Part shown: positions 1 through 9,849 of the stretch, one piece after another
How positions within the stretch are numbered: position 1 is the first letter of the stretch
Layout of the letters: each line of letters begins with the position of its first letter
Source: Torulaspora globosa
Lineage: Eukaryota > Ascomycota > Saccharomycetes > Saccharomycetales > Saccharomycetaceae
Length of the DNA stretch: 64,000 nt
Assembly (NCBI RefSeq): GCF_014133895.1
Contig: NC_050727.1
Coordinates: forward strand, 806,001 to 870,000
Direction: 5' to 3'
Program-made: the position numbers and the translations under genes
The notes under the pieces: model-generated
What the model was told of the DNA's origin: nothing
Databases searched by the model: none
Seen by the model: only the letters and a program-made list of their open reading frames with translations

Positions 1-1
1 C

Positions 2-877
<876 letters not shown>

Positions 878-1221
878 CGAGAAGCAGTATTTGGAGAGAC
901 CGATAATTAACAAGTAAATATCTCAAACTTTCATTTCTTTAGTTCCGCTCCACTTGCCATCAGTTGCGGCACAAATGCGCCAGGTTTGCGAATTCAAGAT
1001 GAACCCTGAAATATGCGCTGCATGTGATAAGCGACGCGTACTTGATTTTTTCACTCGAAGGTCAAGCCTACTTCAAACGAGAATTACATGACAAGACGGG
1101 CCACAGGCGAAAAGGGGTTAATTTTGTTATCAGTGTAACACGACTGAGCAAGGATTCGAGTTCATAAGTTGTTTTGTTCTGTTTGTTACAAAATCTTTTC
1201 AGAAGTATAGGAGAGTGAGGA
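878..1221. other. Intergenic: PAP1 3' region and OSH6/7 promoter
   Basis: Gap between two same-strand genes. No convincing ORF was found. It holds one ACGCGT hexamer (1034-1039), the core of an MluI cell-cycle box; function is not implied by the motif alone. Short T-rich stretches precede the OSH start. Confidence 0.5.
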
Positions 1222-2544
1222 ATGATGCCTTTGAGCAAGTTGAAGGCAATGTCCGTGCACGGGAGCTCTGCTAGTTCTCTCAGCAAAGATCTTTATTCAG
1301 ATGGCCCAGTCGACACGGATGACTTGGATGAGAATGATGAGTCAGGGCAGAATATCTTACTGAACATTATTTCCCAGTTGAAGCCCGGCTGTGACTTGTC
1401 TCGCATAACACTGCCAACGTTTATTCTGGAGAAGAAGTCGATGCTGGAAAGAATCACAAACCAATTGCAGTTTCCCGATCTGATTTTGGATGCACACAAT
1501 GAGAAAGATAAGCTTCAGAGGTTTGTCAAAGTGGTCAAGTGGTATTTGGCCGGTTGGCACATTGCACCCAAGGCTGTCAAGAAGCCCCTAAATCCTGTGC
1601 TGGGGGAGCACTTTACTTGCTACTGGGATTTGCCAAATAAACAACAAGCTTTTTACATTGCAGAACAAACAAGCCACCATCCTCCTGAATCCGCCTATTT
1701 CTACATGATTCCGGAATCAAGAATAAGAGTTGACGGTGTGTGCATACCTAAATCCAGGTTCTTAGGTAATTCGACGGCTGCCATGATGGCCGGGCTAACC
1801 GTCTTACAATTTCTCGACCTCACTGACTCAAACGGGAAACCTGAAAAATACACTCTTTCCCAACCTAACATGTATGCTCGAGGCATCCTGTTTGGTAAGA
1901 TGAGAATTGAGTTAGGAGATCATATGATTATCAAAAGCCCGGATTATGAGATAGACATTGATTTCAAAACGAAAGGCTTTATATCTGGAACATACGATGC
2001 TATTGCGGGCACTGTAAAGGACAAGAATGGTAAAGAATACTATGAAATCACAGGGAAATGGAATGATGTCATGTATATTAAAGACTTGACCGATAAAAAC
2101 TCAAGGAAGACTATTCTTTTCGACACGCATAAAAGTAAAGTAAGCAAGCCGAAAGTACGTCCATTAAATGAACAAGGGGAATACGAATCTAGAAGATTGT
2201 GGAAAAAGGTTATAGAAGCATTGGCTGCTCGCGACCATGAAGTGGCCACCGAAGAAAAATACAAGATTGAAAGCTATCAGAGAGAGCTGGCAAAGAAGCG
2301 GGTTGAAGACGGTGTAGAATTTCATCCGAAATTATTCAGGCGAGCTAAACCAGAAGAGGATTTGGACTACTATATCTATAGGAAAATTCCCAATGGCGAA
2401 GATTACGAAGAACAAATTAAAAGCATCCTAGAAATTGCGCCGATCTTGCCAGGACAGCAGTTCACAGAGAAGTTTGCAATCCCTGCACACAAGAAAAGTC
2501 AGCTGCAAGAAAAAGAACTCTCGAAAACCTCACGGTTAGAATGA
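1222..2544 (+). CDS. OSH6: Oxysterol-binding-protein homologue (phosphatidylserine/PI4P exchange)
   Basis: Lipid-transfer protein of the short OSBP (ORD-only) class. The yeast Osh6/Osh7 pair exchanges phosphatidylserine for PI4P at ER-plasma membrane contacts. At 440 residues it matches Osh6/Osh7 (about 440-450). The family fingerprint EQTSHHPP sits at residues 148-155, and the preceding block with LNPVLGEHF is intact. There are no PH, ankyrin or FFAT-type extra domains, as expected for this class. The start gives MMPLSK; the second ATG is adjacent and cannot be excluded. OSH6 and OSH7 are a duplicate pair in S. cerevisiae. Here one gene next to PAP1 (OSH6 context), with QCR10 (OSH7 context) nearby, likely stands for both. 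Confidence 0.95.
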   Translation: MMPLSKLKAMSVHGSSASSLSKDLYSDGPVDTDDLDENDESGQNILLNIISQLKPGCDLSRITLPTFILEKKSMLERITNQLQFPDLILDAHNEKDKLQRFVKVVKWYLAGWHIAPKAVKKPLNPVLGEHFTCYWDLPNKQQAFYIAEQTSHHPPESAYFYMIPESRIRVDGVCIPKSRFLGNSTAAMMAGLTVLQFLDLTDSNGKPEKYTLSQPNMYARGILFGKMRIELGDHMIIKSPDYEIDIDFKTKGFISGTYDAIAGTVKDKNGKEYYEITGKWNDVMYIKDLTDKNSRKTILFDTHKSKVSKPKVRPLNEQGEYESRRLWKKVIEALAARDHEVATEEKYKIESYQRELAKKRVEDGVEFHPKLFRRAKPEEDLDYYIYRKIPNGEDYEEQIKSILEIAPILPGQQFTEKFAIPAHKKSQLQEKELSKTSRLE

Positions 2545-2609
2545 CTTATGTACATTACGGTAGCCCTAAATATCGACAAGAGCCAACTGAATTCATTTGG
2601 TACGTTCCT

Positions 2610-3772
2610 CTAGTTGCAATTTCGGATCTTGAGTAGGAAGAGCTTCTTCAACCCATAATGACGAGCATTCCTGCTCAATAGGGCATTGCCAGAGAGATTT
2701 GGCGGAACAACGGGATGATTTCGGATTAAACTGATAGTGCCGTACTTTTCTTCAAAGTTATGTAGATTGGTGCGCCAGGTTGAAAAAGTTGATAAATCAG
2801 CCGCCTCTGGAACTTCCTTTAAAATTTCCACCAAGCAGAAATAAGGAGGCCATTCCTCTGCAACCGCCGAATCTATGGTCTGAATTATTTTTGTGACGTA
2901 CCGCTCGATCTTCAAGTACAGCCAATCTGGTTCTTTAGTATCATTTTCTGGCAGTTGTAGAAGTTTTCTCAAACGCTCGTAATCCGTATAATTGTTTTCT
3001 AGCTTCCTTCTCTGCTGACAAACCATGTAAGAAAGAGCACTCCAAGAAGAAATATCTCTGACGTTTTCAAAGCAAAAGTTACGGACTGCTTCAAGCAACG
3101 AAGCTTTTTCTTCCACAGGTATAACATCATAGAGCCACCTTGCAGTAGCCCAGCAGTAGTAATTCGAGAAGTGCCTGCTGCCTGAATAAATAACTGTTGC
3201 CCTGTAGCTCAATTTTTCGCAATTATGATATCTTGCTAGTACCAGCAGTTTTCGATAGAAGTACCATAATGAAGAGCATTTGTTTAGACGATTGTTGGTT
3301 GAGGTCAAGAATCGTTCAATGAGAAGCAACTCGTTGCGCAACAGGAACTTTAAATCCGTGCTTTCCTTTAACTTCTTAAGAAAGAGCTTTTCATGCAAGC
3401 TAAGTGCCGTATGGTTACCAGGAGCTGCTAAAAGGTTTCCTAAGCTTAAGAAATAAAGGTTCGTAGGGTCATAATTGGAAGCTACGCAAAACGTAGTGAA
3501 TAGTTAGTTTCATGCTCTGGAACAAAGGGAAAGGAAGTTTACTTACAAATTCGGTATTGATCTTTTGCCAAGAGATCATGGCTTTCTTTGAAAACTGATA
3601 GTAGAGTCGAAGTGGGGCAGAACGTCTCTCTCATATACTCGTCTTCATTGACCAGATAACGTTCACTTCCGCAAGCATGGCTGGGACCGAAAGTCAACCG
3701 ATGTTCTCGAGCACCTGGGTTCAAAAGTAGGATATTGTATAGCTCCTTACAGAGAGGTGCATCGTTGTTCAT
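2610..3772 (-). CDS. ECM9: ECM9 homologue, spliced (two exons)
   Basis: Protein of poorly known function, linked to cell-wall phenotypes in S. cerevisiae. I infer exon 1 at 3547-3772 (ATG at 3772), an intron at 3482-3546 and exon 2 at 2610-3481, giving 365 residues; S. cerevisiae Ecm9 is close to that length and also has an intron. On the minus strand the intron begins GTAAGT, has AACTAAC at 3503-3509 and ends in TAG. Splicing joins ...KDQYRIS to SNYDPTNLYFLS in frame. Without it exon 1 stops at once, and exon 2 has no upstream ATG (its apparent start at 3398 is a TTG). Identity rests on position between OSH6 and MRPL13, length and the intron; I see no recognisable catalytic motif. Confidence 0.82.
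3482..3546 (-). other. ECM9: Spliceosomal intron of ECM9
   Basis: 65-nt intron with donor GTAAGT, branch sequence AACTAAC (plus-strand 3503-3509) and acceptor TAG. The branch lies about 21 nt from the acceptor. Splicing restores one 365-codon frame. Confidence 0.85.
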
Positions 3773-4183
3773 AGGAATTTGACTTATTGCACCAACATTA
3801 GTATTTTAATGGCTTTGTCATTATCGTAATGTTAACGCTTCAAAACCAAACATTAATTATTCTACAAGGTCCCAACAATGGAATTGAACAAAAATAAAGG
3901 ATGCACTTCAATCGACTAAAAGATGAGTGAGTGATCTTGCTTTCTTGGCCGAAGAAACCTGCGGAAGAGAAGAAACTGCTGTCTAGAACTTATTTAGGAG
4001 TTATCTAGAAGTTAACCGCGTTTACAGTCTTCAGGATCCGATTTGCGGCACCTCATGTGGGCCAAAATGCGTGTGTGTAATTATGTATCATGATGTTTTA
4101 CGTTACAGTTATATGTACAAGCGTGAACTAATTCGTTCATGTTTCTAACGCTGCCAGTCGTGAGGTAGACTGAACTGGAATTA
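3773..4183. other. Intergenic: ECM9 promoter and MRPL13 3' region
   Basis: Both flanking genes are on the minus strand. S. cerevisiae has YKR005C in this interval, but no equivalent ORF is visible here. Nothing beyond AT-rich promoter-like sequence was seen. Confidence 0.5.
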
Positions 4184-4975
4184 TCAGCTTCTTGCCGCAT
4201 CTTCCATCGCCCTTCTTGAAATTTCAGCCTCCGATAAGCGAACTTCCTGCATGATCTTGCGATAGTTTTTGTTCTGGGATTTGACATCAACATCAGGGAC
4301 AACATAGATATTTGGAGAGCTGAAGCGTTCTTGCGTGAGATGGATTGCGTGAGGCTCCGCTTCCTTATACCTGGCCTGTTTACCAGAGAGGATTTCATCC
4401 ATGAAAAACTCCTTGTATTGAGAAGGCCTGTTCAAGATGGTCAACTTGTAGTCCGAGATCATACATCCACTCTTGGCCTGCAAAAATTTTGTAAACTTGA
4501 ATTTTGTCACAAGGTCCGGGAATTTAGCATCGAGTTTGGCATCAGAGGATGCGGAGATTTTATCGCCTGGATAAGATTCATTGTATGATTCGATCAAAAG
4601 TTCATCCAATCGCCTTTCGCTCGATACGATATCCTTGGAGATCCAGTTATTGAATTTAGCCTCGCGGACTAGCCTCTGATGTTCTGCCCGGTCCAATTGA
4701 CCTGGTTCTTTCCCGATGAAATTTTCTGAAGTCAGTTTCAACTTCTGAGTGTTAGCTACTGATTTTGATTTCTTGCCACTTTCGATCTCTTTGATCAACT
4801 CAGTGGTAGCCTTAGTGGGAACCTTGGCTTCATTTTCTTCCGCCTTCCTCGCTTTAAACCATGAGAAAAAGTCTGAGGATATATGTGTGGTGTGCAACGA
4901 CCTCGCCAGGGGCAGCGAGCCATTTTTCACCGTACAGCTAACATAAAAGCGATGAGAAATCCCAGTCAAATTCAT
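4184..4975 (-). CDS. MRPL13: Mitochondrial large-subunit ribosomal protein YmL13 (mL50)
   Basis: Structural protein of the mitochondrial 54S ribosomal subunit. The first in-frame ATG is at 4975 (MNLTGISHRFYV), giving 263 residues, against 264 in S. cerevisiae. The open frame runs up to a TTG at 5017, which is not a credible start. The N-terminus lacks acidic residues and carries Arg, His and Lys with hydroxylated residues, as expected of a mitochondrial presequence. The mature region ends in a basic helix (RRAMEDAARS). Its place between ECM9 and MEH1 matches S. cerevisiae chromosome XI. The MEH1 start lies about 250 bp away in divergent orientation. Confidence 0.9.
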   Translation of the reverse strand: MNLTGISHRFYVSCTVKNGSLPLARSLHTTHISSDFFSWFKARKAEENEAKVPTKATTELIKEIESGKKSKSVANTQKLKLTSENFIGKEPGQLDRAEHQRLVREAKFNNWISKDIVSSERRLDELLIESYNESYPGDKISASSDAKLDAKFPDLVTKFKFTKFLQAKSGCMISDYKLTILNRPSQYKEFFMDEILSGKQARYKEAEPHAIHLTQERFSSPNIYVVPDVDVKSQNKNYRKIMQEVRLSEAEISRRAMEDAARS

Positions 4976-5226
4976 ATTTCCACGGTAAATGCCCAAACTC
5001 CTCAACAAACATGCCAATGTAGGAAGATAACTTCATCCTAATTGAAACGCAAGTATGGCAATCTCCAAAATTTTCCAGCCTAAAGCTTCAAAAGTTACCC
5101 GGCAGTGTCAGAGTTGAAGGAAGCTGAGAGCCCTTTGACGGAAAGTTGAGTACAATGATAACGCAGGAACCGCTGTGCAATGCCAGGGACTACTGAGAGT
5201 TTATTCGCTCGTTACAGAATCCAGAG

Positions 5227-5715
5227 ATGGGACTTATATTGAGTTGCTGTAGGGAAGGAGAATTGGACGAGAATGAGGCCTTGTTAGCGAGTCAGCAGAA
5301 CGGCTACGGCGCCCATGAGGACTATAATGCGCTACAGCAGCAAATGAAAGAACACGAGGAACGCTTGCGTGCCAGAGAAAATACGTTGAAGGAAATCGTG
5401 ACTAACACGAATGACAAACTGATAGACATCTCAATGATAAGTAATAGCGGGATAGTAATACAGGGAACGGACTTAAAGAATCCAGACCCAGATGCGCTGG
5501 AGAATGCTAGCGGATCGACGACACGAGATAACCAAGAACACACTCCAGAACAAAACAGAAGCAGCAAGAGTAACTTTGTTCCGCTCGATACGAAGACCGC
5601 AATGTCACAGGAGATGAAGAAGCATCTCAAACTGTTGCATCAAACGATCTTCGAAACTCTGGATGATGAGTTACGCGTGGAACCAAGAGGCCAGCTCATA
5701 GTGACGCTTTATTGA
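5227..5715 (+). CDS. MEH1: EGO/Ragulator complex membrane anchor
   Basis: Subunit (Ego1) of the vacuolar EGO complex, which holds the Rag GTPases Gtr1/Gtr2 on the vacuole for TORC1 signalling and microautophagy. The N-terminus MGLILSCC supplies Gly2 for N-myristoylation and Cys7/Cys8 for palmitoylation, the expected lipid anchor. The rest is a polar, glutamate- and glutamine-rich helix-prone chain, then a disordered stretch, then a conserved C-terminal segment around MSQEMKKHLKLLHQTIFE. Length is 162 residues against 184 in S. cerevisiae. It lies between MRPL13 and RSC4, as on S. cerevisiae chromosome XI. Confidence 0.88.
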   Translation: MGLILSCCREGELDENEALLASQQNGYGAHEDYNALQQQMKEHEERLRARENTLKEIVTNTNDKLIDISMISNSGIVIQGTDLKNPDPDALENASGSTTRDNQEHTPEQNRSSKSNFVPLDTKTAMSQEMKKHLKLLHQTIFETLDDELRVEPRGQLIVTLY

Positions 5716-5918
5716 GCGCTTGGTTAGTTGTATCAAGATAACGTATCTATTATATTCACCTAAATCGCGTCATACGTAGATGATGAACTAGGCGATGTTT
5801 GCAAAGAAGTGATCAAAATAGTCGTGAATAACACGACCTTATCGAAGAATGGGAAGCAAAAAGTGCCTCCATAAGTTGCATTTCGATTTGAACTCCAATT
5901 TTGACCTGTTCGACGACG

Positions 5919-7589
5919 ATGCCTGTTAAAAAGAGAAAGGCTCCTGAGGAGGAAGAGGAAAAAGTGGTTAAGTATGTGGCTGGAAAGCAACCTAGAACAG
6001 GGGACCTTCCCAATGTTGATTACAATATTCCGCTATATCCCGAGTCAGAGCTATATCAGGATGATTGGGTTATTCCAAAGTTTAATCTGTTCATTTCATT
6101 TACGCTTAATTATCTGATAGAATCGTACAAGACAGTTTTCAAAGATTTTATCAAACTACCGAGTAGAAAGTTCCATCCGCAGTATTACTACAAGATACAG
6201 CAACCGATCTCTATTAATGAGATCAAATCCAGAGATTACGAATTTCCCGACGGATCTCACACCTTTTTGCTGGATGTTGAATTGCTGGCTAAAAACTGTG
6301 CATCGTATAATGAGCCGGATAGTTTGATTGTTAAGAACTCAATACAAATGGTTCAATACATTGAGTACGAAGTTTTGAAAGCGAAAAATGTCACAAGGAA
6401 TTACCTTATCTCGGATGATGTCAGACCTCGCCTTCTGAATTATTTGGACCGAGTGATAGATGCAACCGACAAAGACATAGAACTGGAATATGGCGCTACA
6501 AAAACCGATGCAGATGGAACCATGAAGATCAGTGAACCATTCATGCATCTGGTGGAAAAGGATGAGCTTCCGGATTATTATGAAGTAATTCACAGACCAT
6601 CCGCTCTCGCGCCAGTGAAGCAGAATTTGGAAGTTGGCTACTATGCTAAGATTTATGATTTCATTATTGATACTCAACTAGTGTTTCAAAATGCTCTGGT
6701 GTTCAATGACAGTACAACATTAATCTATCAGGATGCTCAGAAACTGCTCAGGTATTTCAATCATTTAATACAGTATAGATTTTTCCCTGAGTTGCGGGAT
6801 GTTAGCGAGCGAGGAGAAATCAAGCTTGAGTATGACAAAGTCGAGTACGAGCAGTACCTGGCCAATGGCGGCAATGATCAAACTGAGGAGGTTTCGAAGG
6901 ATGACGACGAGGCAGATTATGATTTCAATCATCTCGAAGGACTTGGTAACGGGTACAATAGAGCTATACTATCCGAAGATTATCTTCTAGGGCCCAACAA
7001 ACTGGAAATGCAAAACAAAAAACAAAAATTGTCCACGCCAATCGAGGAACCCCCTAGGGTGCTCAAATACAATATTCTAGCATCAATGCAAAAAGAAATG
7101 ACATCTGAAGAGCACACAATGCAAAGAGTACCCTATGATCTGGTCAAACAGGTTTGCATCTATTCATCCAAGAACCTCTATCGACAGGCAACGACGCCGG
7201 CCATGGGCGGTAAGCCCTCCTGTAATCAAAACTGGGTCGAATTCATTTTTTGCGGTGACCAACTCAGTCAGAACGAGAACATGTTTTCCCTCACACTACA
7301 ACCTGTCCAAACTTTCTTGACGCTGACAGCCACTATGAATGATAAAAAAGCAGTCACTTCGTTAACCGTCAACAAAGAAAATATTAATTCCGAAAGGGCA
7401 ACCTTGAATAGCATGAAACAGCAACAGGACAATAATCGAGAAAAAACGGAGTTGCAGGAGGATAATGCAGGGTCTGAAAAATTCGACATCCGGCTCAACG
7501 AGGGTCTTAATTATGTTGAGTTCAAGTGCGAGCAGCCAGAATCCGAGAAGAAAGAAGTAATGAGGTTCTGGATTAACATACTGCCATAA
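5919..7589 (+). CDS. RSC4: RSC chromatin-remodelling complex bromodomain subunit
   Basis: Subunit of the essential nuclear RSC remodeller that reads acetylated histone H3 (K14ac). The first ATG in frame is at 5919 (MPVKKRKAPEEEE), giving 556 residues; the open frame upstream starts only at a TTG. Two tandem bromodomains are visible, roughly residues 55-165 (with FHPQYYYKIQQPIS) and 180-300 (with LPDYYEVIHRPS). An acidic linker (about 315-335) and the C-terminal Rsc4 region follow. The basic N-terminus resembles the segment that Gcn5 acetylates in S. cerevisiae Rsc4. It is somewhat shorter than the 625-residue S. cerevisiae protein. Position after MEH1 is conserved. Confidence 0.93.
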   Translation: MPVKKRKAPEEEEEKVVKYVAGKQPRTGDLPNVDYNIPLYPESELYQDDWVIPKFNLFISFTLNYLIESYKTVFKDFIKLPSRKFHPQYYYKIQQPISINEIKSRDYEFPDGSHTFLLDVELLAKNCASYNEPDSLIVKNSIQMVQYIEYEVLKAKNVTRNYLISDDVRPRLLNYLDRVIDATDKDIELEYGATKTDADGTMKISEPFMHLVEKDELPDYYEVIHRPSALAPVKQNLEVGYYAKIYDFIIDTQLVFQNALVFNDSTTLIYQDAQKLLRYFNHLIQYRFFPELRDVSERGEIKLEYDKVEYEQYLANGGNDQTEEVSKDDDEADYDFNHLEGLGNGYNRAILSEDYLLGPNKLEMQNKKQKLSTPIEEPPRVLKYNILASMQKEMTSEEHTMQRVPYDLVKQVCIYSSKNLYRQATTPAMGGKPSCNQNWVEFIFCGDQLSQNENMFSLTLQPVQTFLTLTATMNDKKAVTSLTVNKENINSERATLNSMKQQQDNNREKTELQEDNAGSEKFDIRLNEGLNYVEFKCEQPESEKKEVMRFWINILP

Positions 7590-7721
7590 GCTAATTATGT
7601 AGATCAGTAATTGTCATTTGTAATTATATGAAAATCTTAGAGCAGCGGTTCTGAAACTAGCTATGAAATCTCTCCTTTCTCCTTCCGTTCCTTCTTCACT
7701 GTTGAACTTGAGCAAGTATGT

Positions 7722-8999
7722 ATGAAGGAACAAGCAAACGGATTCAACCCAGAACATTGCAGGGTTTATGGGAAGTTATTTGGACCAATGAATCGAGTGC
7801 TGGTCAATTTGGGAGGCTGGCGAAGATTAGCCCATCGAAGATATCTGAGACTTCTAGTGGCAGTTGCTATTTTGTCGCCATTGATATTTTATTGTCTGCA
7901 TGGTTCGTCAATATTATCTGAAAACGACCTGAATGAGAACCAGGGGCTGCAAAGTGTCGATGTTGGCCGTCCAAAGATTTATGAGAGTACCAGCGGCAAG
8001 GGAAATGATATCCTTTTGACGCTTGTGAGGAATTCAGAACTAATCGATATGATTGACACTATTGAGCGTTTCGAAAGGAGTTTTAACTCGAAATACCATT
8101 ATCAATGGTGGTTCATGAATGATGAAGAGTTTACTGAGAAGTTCAAGGAAGAAGTGTCATCTAGAGTCTCTGGTGGTGCTAGATTTATCAAGGTACCTGG
8201 GGAGATGTGGACCTACCCTGCGAACATAGACAAGGAGAAGGCAGCCGCTAGTAGGGAAGATTATTCCAAGAAGAAAGTTATGTATGGGGAAAGCGAGTCG
8301 TACAGATTCATGTGTCGCTTCAATTCCGGTCTGTTTTATAAACTAAATGAGCTACGCGATGTCGAATATTACTGGAGAATAGAACCTGGCGTGCATTTCG
8401 ACTGCGGAATAACTTATGATGTTTTCCAATACATGAGACAGAATAACAAACTCTATGCGTTCAACATGGCTCTGCAGGAAGACGTCAGAACCATACCGTC
8501 TCTTTGGAACACCACGATAGAATTCTTCAAGAAAAATCCTCAATACCTTGCTGATAAAAATAACGCTGAGTTTGTTACAGATGATGGTGGGTCGTCGTAT
8601 AACCTGTGTCATTTCTGGTCGAACTTTGAGATTGCGAATCTGAGGTTTTACCGCTCCGACGCTTATGACAAGTACTTCCAGTACCTAGACGACAAAGGTG
8701 GTTTCTTCTATGAAAGGTGGGGGGATGCTCCAGTACACACATTAGCTGCCAGCTTTATGCTACCTGTCGATAGCTTACATTTCGTTGCTAATACAGGATA
8801 TATGCATAACCCAAATCAGGACTGTCCCGTGGACGAGGAAGTGAGAGACATCCTACATTGCGATTGCAATCCAAGGAAAGATTTTACATGGCACAAATGG
8901 AGTTGCGTCAGCAAATTCTTTGATGTTAACAACTATCCAAGACCAACTTCCGTTGCCAATTTAAAAGAATACTATCCGTATGTCCTCGAGAACACTTAG
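7722..8999 (+). CDS. KTR-family alpha-1,2-mannosyltransferase (GT15)
   Basis: Golgi type II membrane mannosyltransferase of the Kre2/Mnt1 family, which extends N- and O-linked mannan using GDP-mannose. A short cytosolic tail precedes one signal-anchor segment at about residues 39-58. A stem follows, then the GT15 catalytic domain (about 95-415) with YHYQWWFMNDEEF, YYWRIEPGV, the block around SNFEIANL (Glu303, the presumed catalytic carboxylate by analogy with Kre2) and GGFFYERWGDAPVH. Length of 425 fits KTR1, KTR2 and YUR1. S. cerevisiae has no KTR gene between RSC4 and QCR10/FOX2, so the exact orthologue is unclear; the YUR1/KTR2 subgroup is my guess. Confidence 0.9.
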   Translation: MKEQANGFNPEHCRVYGKLFGPMNRVLVNLGGWRRLAHRRYLRLLVAVAILSPLIFYCLHGSSILSENDLNENQGLQSVDVGRPKIYESTSGKGNDILLTLVRNSELIDMIDTIERFERSFNSKYHYQWWFMNDEEFTEKFKEEVSSRVSGGARFIKVPGEMWTYPANIDKEKAAASREDYSKKKVMYGESESYRFMCRFNSGLFYKLNELRDVEYYWRIEPGVHFDCGITYDVFQYMRQNNKLYAFNMALQEDVRTIPSLWNTTIEFFKKNPQYLADKNNAEFVTDDGGSSYNLCHFWSNFEIANLRFYRSDAYDKYFQYLDDKGGFFYERWGDAPVHTLAASFMLPVDSLHFVANTGYMHNPNQDCPVDEEVRDILHCDCNPRKDFTWHKWSCVSKFFDVNNYPRPTSVANLKEYYPYVLENT

Positions 9000-9312
9000 A
9001 TAGCGGATACCGTACCTGAATCCGAGTAAGAGAGATTAAGACTATTGATTGATGAAGCCGTCAGAATCCGATACCATTATTGACTGTCCATCGAGATTGC
9101 ACACGACAATTAACCAATCATGTCTGAATATTTTGGAATTCTACCGTCGATAGTGATAACCGTTAAATTTCACAGTGTCGTTCGTTCTGCCTATGTGCTG
9201 TTCGAATAACCCCGTAAGACCTGAGAGATGCAGTTAGTACTTAAGAGAGTTCATTGAGTGCGTTATTCCTCCAAGATATATTAAGAAAACCGCTCGAAGC
9301 AAGATCAAAGCA
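9000..9312. other. Intergenic: QCR10 promoter
   Basis: Tandem gap between the KTR-type gene and QCR10. It contains one ACCAATCA element, listed separately. No ORF was found. Confidence 0.5.
9113..9120 (+). promoter_or_regulatory. Candidate Hap2/3/4/5 (CCAAT) site upstream of QCR10
   Basis: ACCAATCA matches the Hap complex consensus ACCAATNA and lies about 200 bp upstream of the ATG of a respiratory-chain gene, the usual target class for Hap activation. This is a motif match only. Confidence 0.5.
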
Positions 9313-9641
9313 ATGGTTTCAGTATGTTGATGGGATTCTCTCAGTTGGGATGCATTGGCGTCCATAATCTAGCCTTCTTCACACGGTAAACTAACGAATT
9401 TTCTCCCAAGCAGTATATCTCCAAACTAGCCACCAAGACAGCACCACATTTTGGAAGAGTCAATTCAAGCAATCTTATGAGCTACATTCCAAATTTGGCT
9501 ATTTGGGGTGCAGCATCCACTGCAGGCCTGTTCGTTTTCACAGCTGGCTGGCCCACTTTCCAAGACACCTTCTACAAGAAGATTCCAATCCTGGGTTCTT
9601 ACTGGGAGAAGGAGATCCCACCAGAGGATAGAATCAACTGA
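9313..9641 (+). CDS. QCR10: Cytochrome bc1 complex subunit 10, spliced
   Basis: Small subunit of respiratory complex III in the mitochondrial inner membrane. Exon 1 is only 9 nt (9313-9321, MVS), the intron is 9322-9413 and exon 2 is 9414-9641, giving 78 residues (77 in S. cerevisiae). The spliced product begins MVSYISKLATKTAPHFGRV, paralleling the family N-terminus. It then has one transmembrane helix (LAIWGAASTAGLFVFTAGW) and ends with PPEDRIN. Donor GTATGT, branch AACTAAC (9389-9395) and acceptor CAG are all present. S. cerevisiae QCR10 also has an intron at its extreme 5' end, next to OSH7. It converges on FOX2. Confidence 0.92.
9322..9413 (+). other. QCR10: Spliceosomal intron of QCR10
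   Basis: 92-nt intron with donor GTATGT, branch AACTAAC at 9389-9395 and acceptor CAG at 9411-9413. It follows a 9-nt first coding exon. Confidence 0.9.
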
Positions 9642-9849
9642 GTTCGAAATAACTCCACAAGCATGACAGCCCATAGCTGTTTTATCGTCCTACATTTCTG
9701 AGATAGCGGGAATTCATATAGGCGTATATTATTTATTCATATTATGTATATTTCGGCTCGAACGAATCAAGAACAAGACCATGCATATCATGAAACCGCT
9801 AGCGAACGTTAGTTAACTATAAACATCATAAGGAGCTAGAGCCCAACAA

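Noticed and set aside
4976..5017. Longer MRPL13 from a start at 5017
   Set aside because: The codon there is TTG; the first ATG at 4975 gives the family length.
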